NCBI GenBank assembly: GCA_963834715.1
Contig: CAWIDE010000006.1
Coordinates: forward strand, 1,116,001 to 1,180,000
Direction of reading: 5' to 3'
DNA: 64,000 nt
Origin: CAVSUZ01 sp963834715
Lineage (GTDB): Bacteria; Pseudomonadota; Alphaproteobacteria; Acetobacterales; Acetobacteraceae
The stretch's first letter is position 1; each line of letters begins with the position of its first letter. Positions 52,299-60,981 of this stretch are shown piece after piece. The notes under the pieces are model-generated. The model had not been told where the DNA came from and ran no database searches. It was given only the letters and a program-made list of their open reading frames with translations. The position numbers and the translations under genes are program-made.

Positions 52299-54563
52299 AT
52301 GCACGGCATGGAGGCGGATACCGCGGTCGGTCTCGTTCTGGTCTCGCACAGCCGCATGCTCGCCGAGGCGACCGAGCGGCTGGTGCGGCAGATGGCGGGC
52401 GACCGCCTGCCGATTGCGCGCGCGGCTGGCATCGGTGCAAACGGCACAGATCTCGGCACCGATCCGACGGCGATCCTCGCCGCCTTCCAGGCACTGCCGA
52501 GGACCGCTGAGATCGTCGTGCTGATGGATATCGGCAGCGCGGTGCTCAGTGCTGAACTCGCGCGCGACCTGGCGGGCGAGGAGCTGCGCCAGCGCATCCA
52601 TCTCTCGCCCGCGGCTTTCGTCGAGGGTGCGCTTGCCGCGGGTGTGGCCGCCGCAGCCGGTCTGCCGGTCGCGCGCGTCCTGGCCGAAGCCCGCGACGGC
52701 CTCGTTCCGAAACAATCGGGACTGGAGCATCCTTCGGCTGCGGCACCCGGCTCCGACGCGGAGGTCACGCGCATCGCCGCCGTCGCCGATCCCAATGGCC
52801 TACACCTGCGTCCCGCCGCGCGCGTCGTGGAACTCGCGTCGCGGTTCAACGCGACAGTCCGGTTGCGCAACGGCGACCGCGCGGCCGCCGCCGACAGTCT
52901 GACGGCCCTGATGGCGCTGGGGCTTAGGGGAGGCGGCACGGCGGCGATCGAGGCGAGCGGCCGGGACGCCGCGCGAGCTACTGATGCCCTCGCGGCGCTG
53001 CTCGCCGAGGAGGTCACCGAGGCGCCGGAGCAGGCGTCCGATCGCCCGCAGCACGGGGCGGTGCCGGTCTCTCCCGGCCGCGCCGCGGGCCCGTTGTTCG
53101 TCGCCACGCGCGCGCATCCAACCATCCCTGATCGCCCTGCGGACAACGACGCAATCGCGAAGCTCGATGCGGCGATCGAGACGGTTAAGGCCGCGCTGGC
53201 CGGCGATCCGATCCTGATCGCCCAGGCCGCGATCCTGTCCGATCCCGCGATCGTCGGCCCGGCGCGTGCGGCGATCGAGCGCGAGGGGCGCAACGAAGCG
53301 GCCGCATGGGAGATGGCGATCGCTGCCGCGCAGGCAGCGACCGCCGCCGTGGACGATCCGTATCTGCGCGTCCGCGCGCGCGATGTGCGCGAAGCGGGCG
53401 ACGCGGTGCTACGTGTGCTGCTCGGCCGCGGCGGGCTCTCACTCCCGCAGTCTCCTGCGATCCTGCTCGTCGATGAACTCACCGCCGCCGAGGCGGTGTC
53501 GCTGCCGGCCCAGGTCATTGGCGTGCTCGACCGGCGAGGCGGGCGCACCAGCCACGCCGCCATCCTGCTGCGCGCGGCGGGCATACCCGCGCTCGCCAAC
53601 GTCGCGCTCGACCCGCCGCCGCGCCATGTCGCCTTCGACGGATCGACAGGCGAGGTCGTGCCGGACCCTGATCCCGCGACCGAGCGCAACTTCGCGCCGG
53701 CGGTTTCGATCGAAAGCATCGCGCCGACGATCGCGCTGCCTGACGGCAGCACGCTCGAACTGTGGGCGAACGTCTCCGGCCCCGCCGATTCGGCGGCCGC
53801 CGCGCGCGCCGGGGCGTATGGTATTGGGCTGGCACGGACGGAAATCCTGTTCCTCGGCCGCGAGCATGCACCGAGCGAGGCTGAGCAACAGGCGCGAATC
53901 GCCGCGATGCTCGCCCCGTTCGCTGAAAGGCCGGTGACCGTTCGCGTGCTTGATGCCGGGGCCGACAAGCCGATGCCGTTCCTCGACCTCGGCCACGAGG
54001 AGAACCCGGCGCTCGGCGTGCGCGGCATCCGCGCGCTGCTCCGCCGCCGCGACTTCTTCGTCCGGCATTTGCGCGCGATCATGCGCGCGGGCGAGGGCCT
54101 CGACCTGCGCATCATGGTGCCGATGGTGACGGCGGCCGCGGAGATGGCCGAGACCGCCGCGCTGGTGGCGGCCGTGGCGGCCGAGTTGCGTCGTCCCGCG
54201 CCGCCGCTCGGCGCGATGATCGAGGTTCCCGCCGCCGCGCTGACCATCTCGGATCTGCTGCCGGTGTGCGACTTCTTTTCGATCGGCACCAACGATCTGT
54301 CGCAGTACATGCTCGCGGCGGAGCGCGGGAATGCCGACGCCGGCGACTTCGCGGGCGCTGCTCATCCGGCCGTCATCGAACTCTGCGCCCGCGTCGTGCG
54401 CGATGCCGCCGGGCGCCCGGTATCCGTATGCGGCGAGGCCGCCGGCAACTCGCCCACGGCCCGGCTGCTTGTCGACTCCGGCATTCGCCGGCTCTCGATG
54501 GGTGCCGCCCGATTGGCGACGATCCGGGCCGCTTTCGCCGCAAACGCGGCCGCGGTCGCGTAG
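52299..54563 (+). CDS. dhaM: Dihydroxyacetone kinase phosphoryl donor DhaM fused to HPr and enzyme I
   Basis: A 754-residue phosphotransfer protein that carries phosphate from PEP to DhaL. Residues 1 to about 140 are the EIIA-mannose-like DhaM domain (GLVLVSHSRMLAEATERLVR, His active site). About 155-245 is HPr (DPNGLHLRPAARVVELASRF, active His). From about 255 there is a full enzyme I: phosphohistidine in GGRTSHAAILLRAAGIPAL, then GIGLARTEILFL, MIEVPAAALTISDLL, FFSIGTNDLSQYMLAAERGN and the Cys in SVCGEAAGNSPTA. The E. coli DhaM has only a truncated enzyme I part, so this version should be self-sufficient. All active-site residues appear present. Confidence 0.95.
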   Translation: MHGMEADTAVGLVLVSHSRMLAEATERLVRQMAGDRLPIARAAGIGANGTDLGTDPTAILAAFQALPRTAEIVVLMDIGSAVLSAELARDLAGEELRQRIHLSPAAFVEGALAAGVAAAAGLPVARVLAEARDGLVPKQSGLEHPSAAAPGSDAEVTRIAAVADPNGLHLRPAARVVELASRFNATVRLRNGDRAAAADSLTALMALGLRGGGTAAIEASGRDAARATDALAALLAEEVTEAPEQASDRPQHGAVPVSPGRAAGPLFVATRAHPTIPDRPADNDAIAKLDAAIETVKAALAGDPILIAQAAILSDPAIVGPARAAIEREGRNEAAAWEMAIAAAQAATAAVDDPYLRVRARDVREAGDAVLRVLLGRGGLSLPQSPAILLVDELTAAEAVSLPAQVIGVLDRRGGRTSHAAILLRAAGIPALANVALDPPPRHVAFDGSTGEVVPDPDPATERNFAPAVSIESIAPTIALPDGSTLELWANVSGPADSAAAARAGAYGIGLARTEILFLGREHAPSEAEQQARIAAMLAPFAERPVTVRVLDAGADKPMPFLDLGHEENPALGVRGIRALLRRRDFFVRHLRAIMRAGEGLDLRIMVPMVTAAAEMAETAALVAAVAAELRRPAPPLGAMIEVPAAALTISDLLPVCDFFSIGTNDLSQYMLAAERGNADAGDFAGAAHPAVIELCARVVRDAAGRPVSVCGEAAGNSPTARLLVDSGIRRLSMGAARLATIRAAFAANAAAVA

Positions 54564-54610
54564 ATCCGGGCCATCGGCCTCCCTCGCTCCTGCTACATCT
54601 GGCGGTTGAA

Positions 54611-54639
54611 TTGGCGAGAAATTAACTATTGCATATAAG
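54611..54639 (+). promoter_or_regulatory. Candidate promoter of the PEP-CTERM gene
   Basis: TTGGCG (54611-54616) and TATAAG (54634-54639) are 17 bases apart in an AT-rich patch 45 bases before the gene. Confidence 0.45.
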
Positions 54640-54683
54640 CATCGCCTAAGCCATACGTCATCCAGGAGAGAGGGAGACGCAAG

Positions 54684-55448
54684 ATGCGTCACGCACTACT
54701 GGTCGCTGGATTTTTCCTGGCTGGACTAGGGTCCGCCGGCGCAACACAGCTCATCACCAACGGCGACTTCGCGGCGCCGAGCGTCGGTGCCGGCTGGGGT
54801 CTATACTCCAACGGAGGGGTCCCGGGCTGGACCTCAAATAACAACGAGATCGAAATCGATTACTACACCGCAGTCGGCATGAACTCGTGCGTAAGTGCGC
54901 CGGCCTGCCAAAGCATGGAGACCAACGGGAACCAGCCGGATGCGATAAGCCAGACCGTTACCGGTCTGACGTTAGGTAAGAGCTACACTTTGTCCTGGGA
55001 GTACGGAAACCGGCCCGGCGCAAACGGCACTGAATCCATGAACGTGCTGCTGAACAGCACGGTCGTGGCGACAAACAGCGACGACGGGTCGGGAACCTGG
55101 GACGCTAACAGCTACCATTTTGTAGCGACAGCGAATTCCTACGTGCTGACCTTCGCCGGCCAGCCGGGGACGGGATACGCATCGTACGGCAATGAAGTGA
55201 CCGATGTTTCCTTGATTGCAGCGGTGCCTGAGCCCTCGTCGCTAATCATTCTGGCTGCTGCCGCGGCAGGTTTGATTGGAGCGATGTGGCGGCGAGGTGC
55301 CGCACACTCACCCAATACGCTTCCGCGCGCCGACCTGTCCCGCAAAGCGAGAGAGATTGATCCGTGGGGCTGCGTTTCCGGTCACCGCGAGTTCGGTCTG
55401 GCATTGTCTCAGTCCACGTCTCGGTCCACTTCACCGGGCTCGCGATGA
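54684..55448 (+). CDS. PEP-CTERM sorting-signal protein with extended C-terminus
   Basis: A 254-residue exported protein. Signal peptide MRHALLVAGFFLAGLGSAGA, then a beta-sandwich carbohydrate-binding-like domain (LITNGDFAAPSVGAGWGLYS, AISQTVTGLTLGKSYTLSWE, SMNVLLNSTVVATNSDDGSG). The PEP-CTERM anchor VPEPSSLIILAAAAAGLIGA and MWRR follow, where such proteins normally stop within a few residues. Here the frame continues about 45 residues through a copy of the ACCCTCACCC-type repeat (ADLSRKAREIDPWG). An exosortase elsewhere would be needed for processing. ATG 54684 has GGGAGA upstream. Confidence 0.85.
   Translation: MRHALLVAGFFLAGLGSAGATQLITNGDFAAPSVGAGWGLYSNGGVPGWTSNNNEIEIDYYTAVGMNSCVSAPACQSMETNGNQPDAISQTVTGLTLGKSYTLSWEYGNRPGANGTESMNVLLNSTVVATNSDDGSGTWDANSYHFVATANSYVLTFAGQPGTGYASYGNEVTDVSLIAAVPEPSSLIILAAAAAGLIGAMWRRGAAHSPNTLPRADLSRKAREIDPWGCVSGHREFGLALSQSTSRSTSPGSR
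55303..55360. repeat. Degenerate dispersed palindromic repeat, copy 3
   Basis: CACACTCACCC, then CGCGCGCCGACCTGTCCCGC and AAAGCGAGAGAGATT align with the copies at 19217-19262 and 36844-36895, with several substitutions. It lies inside the 3' end of the PEP-CTERM reading frame. Confidence 0.6.
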
Positions 55449-55483
55449 AAAGCCCCGCACAGGATCGCTCATAGTCACGCATC

Positions 55484-56445
55484 CTACCCCAGCAGCCCAG
55501 CGCCCTGGAACCCGCCGAACACGCCCAGCGCACACGTAACCACCGTAACCGCCAGGACCAACCACATATACCACCCGCGCAGCCGCTGGCTTGGCGGCAG
55601 CGCGCGGCGGGCGAGAGCGATCAGGAACCCGAGCACCAGCGGCAGCATCAGCGCGTTCATGACCTGCACACCGACATTCAGCGAGACAAGGTTGCGCCAG
55701 AACCCGACGATAAGGCACCCGCCGATAACGCAGAGCGCATAAACGCCATAGAACCAGCGAGCCTCCAGCGGATGGTGTTCGAGCGAGCGGCGGTAGTCCG
55801 TCACCTCGCCCAGTCCCCAGGCGAACGCCAGCGAGGCGACGATGGCGGCTACCATGCCGGCGCCAATTACACCCGCGCCGAACACCGTGTTACCCATCGC
55901 GGTGCCTAGAAACGGCGTGAGCGCCTGGGCCATGTCGCCCACCGAATTCAGTGAAGCATTGGGGGATTTGGCTCCGATGGTCGCGGCACAGGCGATCAGC
56001 ACGGCGGCCATTACAAGCTGGGTGATGATCGCACCAATTGCGGTATCCAGCCGGGCGGCAGTGAAGTGCTCCGGACGCAGGCGTTTATCGGCAATGGCAG
56101 ACTGCTGGTAGAAGATCATCCACGGCATAATGACTGCGCCGATATTGGCCGCGGCAAGATAGACGTAATCTTTGTTGGCGAAGGGAATGTCCACGGCACC
56201 GCGCGCCATGGCAGCGATATTTGGATGGGCTGCATAGGCGACGAAAAGAACGCGAACTCGAACAGACCGATCGCAATGGCCGCACGCTCGACCCGGCGAT
56301 ACGAGCCGGTGGCCACGATAGCGAGCAGCGCGACCGCGGTATCGGCAAGCATCACGACCACACCGGGGCCGAAGACGGCGAGAGTGCGTGCCAGGCGGAC
56401 TCGGGCGCGCGGCTCGCGGAGCGTGGTGATAATCGGGCGAATCTC
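55484..56445 (-). pseudogene. Nramp-family divalent metal transporter, deleted and frameshifted
   Basis: The C-terminal two thirds are clear Nramp sequence in one frame (AHPNIAAMARGAVDIPFANK, AANIGAVIMPWMIFYQQSAI, GVIGAGMVAAIVASLAFAWG), running to 55484. Upstream, in a different frame, are the start of helix 1 (FGPGVVVMLADTAV) and, directly joined, ALLAIVATGSYRRVERAAIA. The intervening helices 1-4 (about 100 residues), with the metal-binding DPG-like segment region, are missing. A T-run near 56250 marks the frame change. No proper start codon is seen. The gene is a pseudogene; the ORF reading through to 56659 is an artefact of antisense tRNA. Confidence 0.7.
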
Positions 56446-56581
56446 CGGCGGAGCTGTCGATATTGCGACGCATTCGCAATTCGCGACCTAGCGTGTGCGC
56501 GCAACCGGTGTCAACCCGGGCGCGGGATGAAGTGGGCCGCTTGTTGCCAGCGAGGGGGTCCGCTATATGCCCACCCTCGGC

Positions 56582-56658
56582 CGGAGTGTAGCTCAGCCTG
56601 GTAGAGCACTGTGTTCGGGACGCAGGGGCCGGAGGTTCAAATCCTCTCACTCCGACCA
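56582..56658 (+). tRNA. tRNA-Pro (anticodon CGG)
   Basis: A complete 77-base tRNA with encoded CCA. Acceptor CGGAGTG pairs with CACTCCG, discriminator A. The D-arm is GCTC-AGCCTGGTA-GAGC, the anticodon arm CTGTG-TTCGGGA-CGCAG with CGG at the anticodon, and the T-arm GGAGG-TTCAAAT-CCTCT. It borders the accessory region to its right; no second copy of its 3' end is visible within the window. Confidence 0.95.
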
Positions 56659-56659
56659 A

Positions 56660-56686
56660 TAAAATCAGGGGCTTATTCTGATTTTA
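56660..56686. terminator. Hairpin immediately downstream of tRNA-Pro
   Basis: TAAAATCAG and CTGATTTTA form a perfect nine-base stem with a nine-base loop, starting two bases after the tRNA CCA end. The TTTT lies in the stem. It probably ends the tRNA transcript. Confidence 0.55.
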
Positions 56687-56776
56687 CACAGTGGTCCGCG
56701 GTTCGATTGAACCCGGTACAGCAGAACTCCGCTCCGTCGCAGATAGACAACAATAGCCAAGGCTGTGGGCGTCTCG

Positions 56777-56926
56777 ATGACGACCGTGCAGACGTTCGAG
56801 ACTGGCAAAACCACGCCAGTCCCCCAGAACCTTGCCGCCCTTGAGCGAGCTCTGGAGGAGGCGGGCATCGAGTTCTTTAACGGCGATGGGCCTCGGGTCC
56901 GGCTTCGCCGCAAGGAGGACCAGTAG
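56777..56926 (+). pseudogene. C-terminal remnant of an XRE-type helix-turn-helix regulator
   Basis: Fifty codons read MTTVQTFETGKTTPVPQNLA to LERALEEAGIEFFNGDGP and VRLRRKEDQ. This is the conserved second half of the short XRE-family regulators common in alphaproteobacteria (recognition helix, then LRRALExAGIEFxxxxGPGVRLR). The frame continues a few codons upstream (AKAVGVS) to a TAG, so the first helices are missing. A truncated gene beside the tRNA fits past insertion and deletion at this site. Confidence 0.65.
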
Positions 56927-57140
56927 ATGATCAGGTTTTGCAGTCGCGATCCAGATCGCCGCTGTGCTCGTCGGAGTGTGGCTGCTGTGGTCTTGGGCGG
57001 CTGAGGATGCCCGGCTGTCCCTGCGGGTTCTGCTCTTCGAGCAGAGCGCCAACCTTCAGATCCAACGCGTCCAACAGAGCATCATCGCCATTCAGCGCCA
57101 GAACATCGAGTCGCTGGTGAAAGCCGCGACACGGGGGTGA
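56927..57140 (+). pseudogene. Small membrane/coiled-coil protein with a probable frameshift
   Basis: ATG 56927 (MIRF) is followed by a TTTT run; skipping one T gives a frame with a hydrophobic segment (VAIQIAAVLVGVWLLWSWAA) and an amphipathic helix (LQIQRVQQSIIAIQRQNIES) ending at 57140. Together they would make a membrane-anchored coiled-coil protein of about 70 residues. In the present sequence only an internal GTG (56964) could start the downstream frame. Function unknown. It overlaps nothing and directly follows the XRE remnant. Confidence 0.4.
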
Positions 57141-57152
57141 AAAGATCTAGGC

Positions 57153-57488
57153 GTGGCATTCAGTGCAGCGCCGGCATATGTCGCTGACACAGGCGGCCGG
57201 TGTTCGAGCTGGGTGCTTGTCCATAACAGCGACAACGACACCACCCGCTTCTCCGAAGCGCAACTAGATTACTGGCTAGAAGGGTTTCTCGCTGCCTCCA
57301 ATCCGAAATGGGATGGGCCTGCAGACGCAGGTGAGGCAAGCAGCATCGATATATGGATCGGCCATTATTGCACCAAGCACCCGAAGTCGTCGATCAGGGT
57401 AGCTCTGATGAAAAGCAGGATGCTCCAGAGGCTCCCCGGCTATGCGTTTGAGCCCACGTGCGTGAGGCGGCCATTCGCGTTAAGGTAA
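57153..57488 (+). CDS. Hypothetical protein, Rap1a/Tai-like Cys/Trp pattern
   Basis: A 111-residue frame from a GTG at 57153. The arrangement CSSWVLVHNSDNDTT, LDYWLEGFLAASN, SSIDIWIGHYCTKHPKSSIR resembles small exported proteins with a Rap1a/Tai-like domain (WxxGFLSG, WIxxYCxxHP). The expected signal peptide is only partial (AFSAAPAYVADTGG), so the true start may be lost or out of frame. Low certainty for both start and family. Confidence 0.45.
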   Translation: MAFSAAPAYVADTGGRCSSWVLVHNSDNDTTRFSEAQLDYWLEGFLAASNPKWDGPADAGEASSIDIWIGHYCTKHPKSSIRVALMKSRMLQRLPGYAFEPTCVRRPFALR

Positions 57489-57496
57489 GTTTGCAA

Positions 57497-57802
57497 TCAA
57501 TTGCACACCGAAGGTAAGCATAAATGGATGCTAACTCTGCTGCCGCGCTCGCCGGAGGTATCGAGGAGGTGCGGCTGCCTTGGTATGTGTTTTGGGGCTG
57601 TATCTACTCCGCGGTCTGTTGGCGGCGCGCCTCTGGCAGATCGGTCGATCAGCGTTGAAAAGGCCCAATGCTCCGCGATCGGCAGGCCATCGTCTGCTGG
57701 GGTCAAGGTCAAATTGATGGGAATAACCGAGGCTCCTTCTTGCCAGCGCCGCCGCCGCTCGCCGCCAGTGATCACCTCGATGCGCTCTGTGTGAGCACTC
57801 AT
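57497..57802 (-). pseudogene. Remnant of an IS66-family tnpA
   Basis: From an ATG at 57802 the minus strand reads SAHTERIEVITGGERRRRWQ, closely matching the start of IS66 TnpA proteins such as the one at 58196 (VRVEVITRGERRRSWTLEQK). Similarity ends after about 22 codons, and the rest is unrecognisable. The element is truncated, and no matching ends were identified with confidence. Confidence 0.6.
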
Positions 57803-58135
57803 ACGAGCACTGTCATCGGCAGAGCGAAGCTGACGCGGGCGGCAAGATGAAGCTGGCCCACCGGTTAGGTGGTCCCTCCACCTTCGGCGCCGCATCAATG
57901 GCGCGTCGGGTCCACCAAATCGCTATTTCGCGCACACTGCTGTCCTGTGCAATTGATTCGTGTTCTACAGATCTCAGCATGTAGGCGGGGAAGTCAGCAA
58001 TGATACGGCGCCAAGCGCTGGAATTGTGGCCTGCACGCGCGTGTTCCTCGTCCCGGACAGTCGCTTTGGGGGTATCACCACCTAGGCGGCCGCGCAATCA
58101 ATTGCACGAGCAAAGGGGAGGACTGATCAATAACT
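57803..58135. other. Gene-free stretch between IS66 remnant and IS66 element
   Basis: No supported gene. It contains AATCAATTGCAC motifs (58096-58107 forward and about 57948-57959 inverted) that also occur at 57495-57506, perhaps parts of a degraded element. Confidence 0.5.
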
Positions 58136-58195
58136 GTAAGCGATTCGGCGGCACCACATGGGCGGCGCGCGGCATTCGTGTGATCGAAGGGCCGC

Positions 58196-58675
58196 ATGGA
58201 TGAGACGCTAAACGGATCCGGCCCTGATGAGAGCGCTCATACGACAGATCGTAAGAGCGCACACAACGTCCGAGTGGAGGTTATCACGCGGGGCGAGCGC
58301 CGGCGGAGTTGGACGCTGGAGCAAAAGCGCGAGATTGTGGCTGAGAGCCTCGGGCCCGAACTGACCCCGAGCGAGGTGGCGCGCAAATACGCGATCGGTA
58401 CGGGGCAGCTTTATACCTGGCGTCGAGAACTGTTGCCGGCTCCGACGGAGCGGATGAGGCGGCCGACACGGTTTGCGCAAGTGGAGCTGGCGCCGACGCG
58501 GCTGGCCGGCCAGCTACCGGCTGAGCCGCCCGCCCCGCCAGTAACGATCCCGCAATCGCCCCGGCCGCTGGGAATAATCGAGATCGTGCTGCCGGGCGGC
58601 ATATTGGTGCGCGTTGATGGGCAGGTAGATGATCGGGCATTGCGGCGAGTCCTGGGCATGCTGCAAGGCCGATGA
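58196..58675 (+). CDS. tnpA: IS66 family accessory protein TnpA
   Basis: A 159-residue helix-turn-helix protein of the IS66 element. ERRRSWTLEQKREIVAESLG, LTPSEVARKYAIGTGQLYTW is the HTH, and the C-terminal LGIIEIVLPGGILVRVDGQV is the usual IS66 OrfA end. It overlaps tnpB by four bases. Confidence 0.92.
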   Translation: MDETLNGSGPDESAHTTDRKSAHNVRVEVITRGERRRSWTLEQKREIVAESLGPELTPSEVARKYAIGTGQLYTWRRELLPAPTERMRRPTRFAQVELAPTRLAGQLPAEPPAPPVTIPQSPRPLGIIEIVLPGGILVRVDGQVDDRALRRVLGMLQGR

Positions 58676-59022
58676 TCACACTCGCACCCGGCCTGCGCGT
58701 GTATCTCGCCTGCGGCGTGACCGATATGCGCAAGGGTATGGTGGGGCTGGCAATGCTGGTGCAGCAGTCGCTGCGCGACAACCCGTTCGATGGCGCTGTG
58801 TATGCCTTCCGCGGGCGTCGCGCAGGACTGATCAAGCTGATATGGCATGATGGCGCCGGCCTGTGCATGCTGACCAAGCGGCTGGAGCATGGGCAGTTTG
58901 TTTGGCCGTCATCCGAGACGACTGGCCGGATCATGCTCTCGAGCGCGCAATTGGCGGCGCTGCTGGATGGCTGTGAATGGCGCGCAGCGCAGCCGCGACG
59001 AGCACCGGAACTGGCGGGATAA
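58672..59022 (+). CDS. tnpB: IS66 family accessory protein TnpB
   Basis: A 116-residue IS66 Orf2 protein. GLRVYLACGVTDMRKGMVGL, YAFRGRRAGLIKLIWHDGAG and LCMLTKRLEHGQFVWP are the family signature. Required with TnpA and TnpC for transposition in studied IS66 members. Confidence 0.95.
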   Translation: MITLAPGLRVYLACGVTDMRKGMVGLAMLVQQSLRDNPFDGAVYAFRGRRAGLIKLIWHDGAGLCMLTKRLEHGQFVWPSSETTGRIMLSSAQLAALLDGCEWRAAQPRRAPELAG

Positions 59023-59086
59023 AAACCCGCGTCGCCGATAAAAATCGGCTGGCGCCGAATTCGGCGGCGTCGTTCAAAATCGCAGC

Positions 59087-60655
59087 GTGCAAATCGATCT
59101 GGACAACCTGCCTGACGATCCCGCGACGCTGCAGCAAATGCTGCGCGACGTCGTGCGAGAGCTCAATACCGAGAATGACAAGCTGCGCCTGCTCATTCAT
59201 CGGCTGGTGCGCCATCGGTTCGGCCGCCGCTCCGAGCAACTCACCGATGACCAGTTGCAATTGGGGCTCGAGGATCTGGAGCAAACGGTCGCCGCGAACC
59301 AGGCGGCACAGGACACTATTGCACCAGAGCCGAAGGAGCAGAAGCGCCGAGCGGCACCGGCGCAGCGCAATCTCGGCGATCTGCCGGCACACTTGCTGCG
59401 CTACGAGGTGGTGGTGGACATCGAGCACCGCGAGTGCCCCTGCTGTGGTGGCGCGCTGCATGTGATCGGCGAAACGCGCAGCCAACAGCTCGATATCGTG
59501 CCCGCGCAGCTTCGGGTGCGGGTCACGCGCCGGCCGCGTTACGCCTGCCGGGCGTGCGAGGGAACCGTGGTGCAGGCGCCAGCGCCGGAGCGCCCGATCG
59601 ATGGCGGCCTGGCGACCGAGGCCATGGTGGTGCATGTGCTGGTCAGCAAGTATTGCGACTCGCTGCCGCTGCATCGACAGTCCAAGATGCTGGCGCGGCA
59701 GGGCATCGATCTGGATCGCTCGACGCTGAGCAACTGGGTTGGCCGAGCCTGCTGGTGGCTGAAGCCGCTTTATGACCTGGTGGTCAGCACGGTGCTGTCG
59801 TCTGAGAAGGTCTTTGCGGATGACACGACATTGCCGGTGCTGGATCCGGGCCGCGGCCGAACCAAAACCGGGCGATTGTGGTGCTATGCGGTGGATGACC
59901 GACCGTGGTCCGGTCCGACGCACCCGGCGGCGGCGTATGTATATTCCGAGGATCGTAAGGGCGCGCATCCGTCAGCGCACCTGGCAGCGTTTCGCGGTGT
60001 GCTGCAGGTGGACGGCTACGCCGGGTTCAAGCGACTGGCCGGGGACCGCAGCGACAATTCGGTCAAGCTGGCGTTCTGCTGGGCGCATATGCGGCGGCCG
60101 TTCTTCGATTTCTATCAGGCGACGAAGTCGCCGCTGGCCGGGCATGTGCTGGCGCGCATTCGCGAACTCTATACGATCGAGGCCGAGATTCGCGGGCATT
60201 CTGCCGATCATCGGGAGCGCATGCGCCAGGCGCGAAGTCGGCCGATCGTGGAGGCGTTGCATGCTTGGTTGCAGGAGCAGCTGCCTCGTATATCCGCCGT
60301 CTCCGAGCTGGCGAAAGCGATGCGCTATGCGATCCGGCACTGGCCGGGGTTGGTGGCATTCCTCGATGACGGGAGGATCGAGATGGACACGAACGTGGTC
60401 GAGCGCTCGATCAGACCGGTGACCCTCACACGCAAGAACGCCTTGTTCGCCGGATCGGACGGCGGAGCCCGGCATTGGGCCATCGCGATGACGCTGATCG
60501 AGACCGCCAAGCTGAATAGTGTCGAGCCGATGGCTTGGCTTACTGATGTGCTCGAGCGCATCGTCTCAGGCAAGACTAAGGCGAACGCACTGGAGGCGCT
60601 GCTGCCGTGGAATTGGCATCCGACTGAACTCACGGAATTGGCGGCAGCTGCATGA
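59087..60655 (+). CDS. tnpC: IS66 family transposase TnpC
   Basis: A 522-residue DDE transposase. It has an N-terminal Leu-rich coiled coil (LRLLIHRLVRHRFGRRSEQL), a zinc-binding segment (CPCCGGAL, YACRACEG), and a catalytic core with KVFADDTTLPVLDPG (first Asp), LQVDGYAGFKRLAG (second Asp), and DTNVVERSIRPVTLTRKNAL (Glu). The C-terminal IS66 domain follows (LNSVEPMAWLTDVLERIVSG). Starts ATCAAA-like region at GTG 59087. Appears intact. Confidence 0.94.
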   Translation: MQIDLDNLPDDPATLQQMLRDVVRELNTENDKLRLLIHRLVRHRFGRRSEQLTDDQLQLGLEDLEQTVAANQAAQDTIAPEPKEQKRRAAPAQRNLGDLPAHLLRYEVVVDIEHRECPCCGGALHVIGETRSQQLDIVPAQLRVRVTRRPRYACRACEGTVVQAPAPERPIDGGLATEAMVVHVLVSKYCDSLPLHRQSKMLARQGIDLDRSTLSNWVGRACWWLKPLYDLVVSTVLSSEKVFADDTTLPVLDPGRGRTKTGRLWCYAVDDRPWSGPTHPAAAYVYSEDRKGAHPSAHLAAFRGVLQVDGYAGFKRLAGDRSDNSVKLAFCWAHMRRPFFDFYQATKSPLAGHVLARIRELYTIEAEIRGHSADHRERMRQARSRPIVEALHAWLQEQLPRISAVSELAKAMRYAIRHWPGLVAFLDDGRIEMDTNVVERSIRPVTLTRKNALFAGSDGGARHWAIAMTLIETAKLNSVEPMAWLTDVLERIVSGKTKANALEALLPWNWHPTELTELAAAA

Positions 60656-60981
60656 TCGATAATCCAACTCAGGTTGACCGCCTGATGGGGAAGCTGCAAC
60701 AGGCTCTGCCACTGCCCGCGCGCCCCACACCCGAGCTGCTCGCCGCTCTCGTCGCGAAGAACGCTGCGAGCCAAACCTCCGCCGCCTGCTCAATCACCTG
60801 GATCAGCTACGCCGGTGACGAGGGAGGCATTGTGTGCCGCCTCGATTTTGGAGACGAGGCCAAGAACGCCGCGTTTGTCTCCATCACGCACCTGCGTTTC
60901 GATGCTCGTCTGCCTCTCGCCCGTGAGATTATCGCCTACCAGAAGCACCGCGTGAAACGCATCCAGCGGCAGCCGGCGTAA
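60652..60981 (+). CDS. Small IS66-associated hypothetical protein
   Basis: A 109-residue protein whose ATG overlaps the tnpC stop (ATGA) and which lies inside the terminal repeats, so it moves with the element. VDRLMGKLQQALPLPARPTP and FVSITHLRFDARLPLAREII are visible; no catalytic motif is recognised. Similar fourth genes occur in some proteobacterial IS66 elements. Role unknown. Confidence 0.75.
   Translation: MIDNPTQVDRLMGKLQQALPLPARPTPELLAALVAKNAASQTSAACSITWISYAGDEGGIVCRLDFGDEAKNAAFVSITHLRFDARLPLAREIIAYQKHRVKRIQRQPA

Noticed and set aside
52199..54310. 703-codon minus-strand frame opposite dhaM
   Set aside because: Ser/Ala/Arg-rich mirror of dhaM, with no recognisable domain.
56445..56659. 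N-terminal part of the minus-strand frame continuing the Nramp ORF
   Set aside because: GFEPPAPASRTQCSTRLSYT is the well-known false translation of the antisense of a tRNA gene.
57501..57794. Plus-strand 97-codon frame
   Set aside because: Opposite strand matches the start of IS66 TnpA; no homology or ribosome-binding site on the plus strand.
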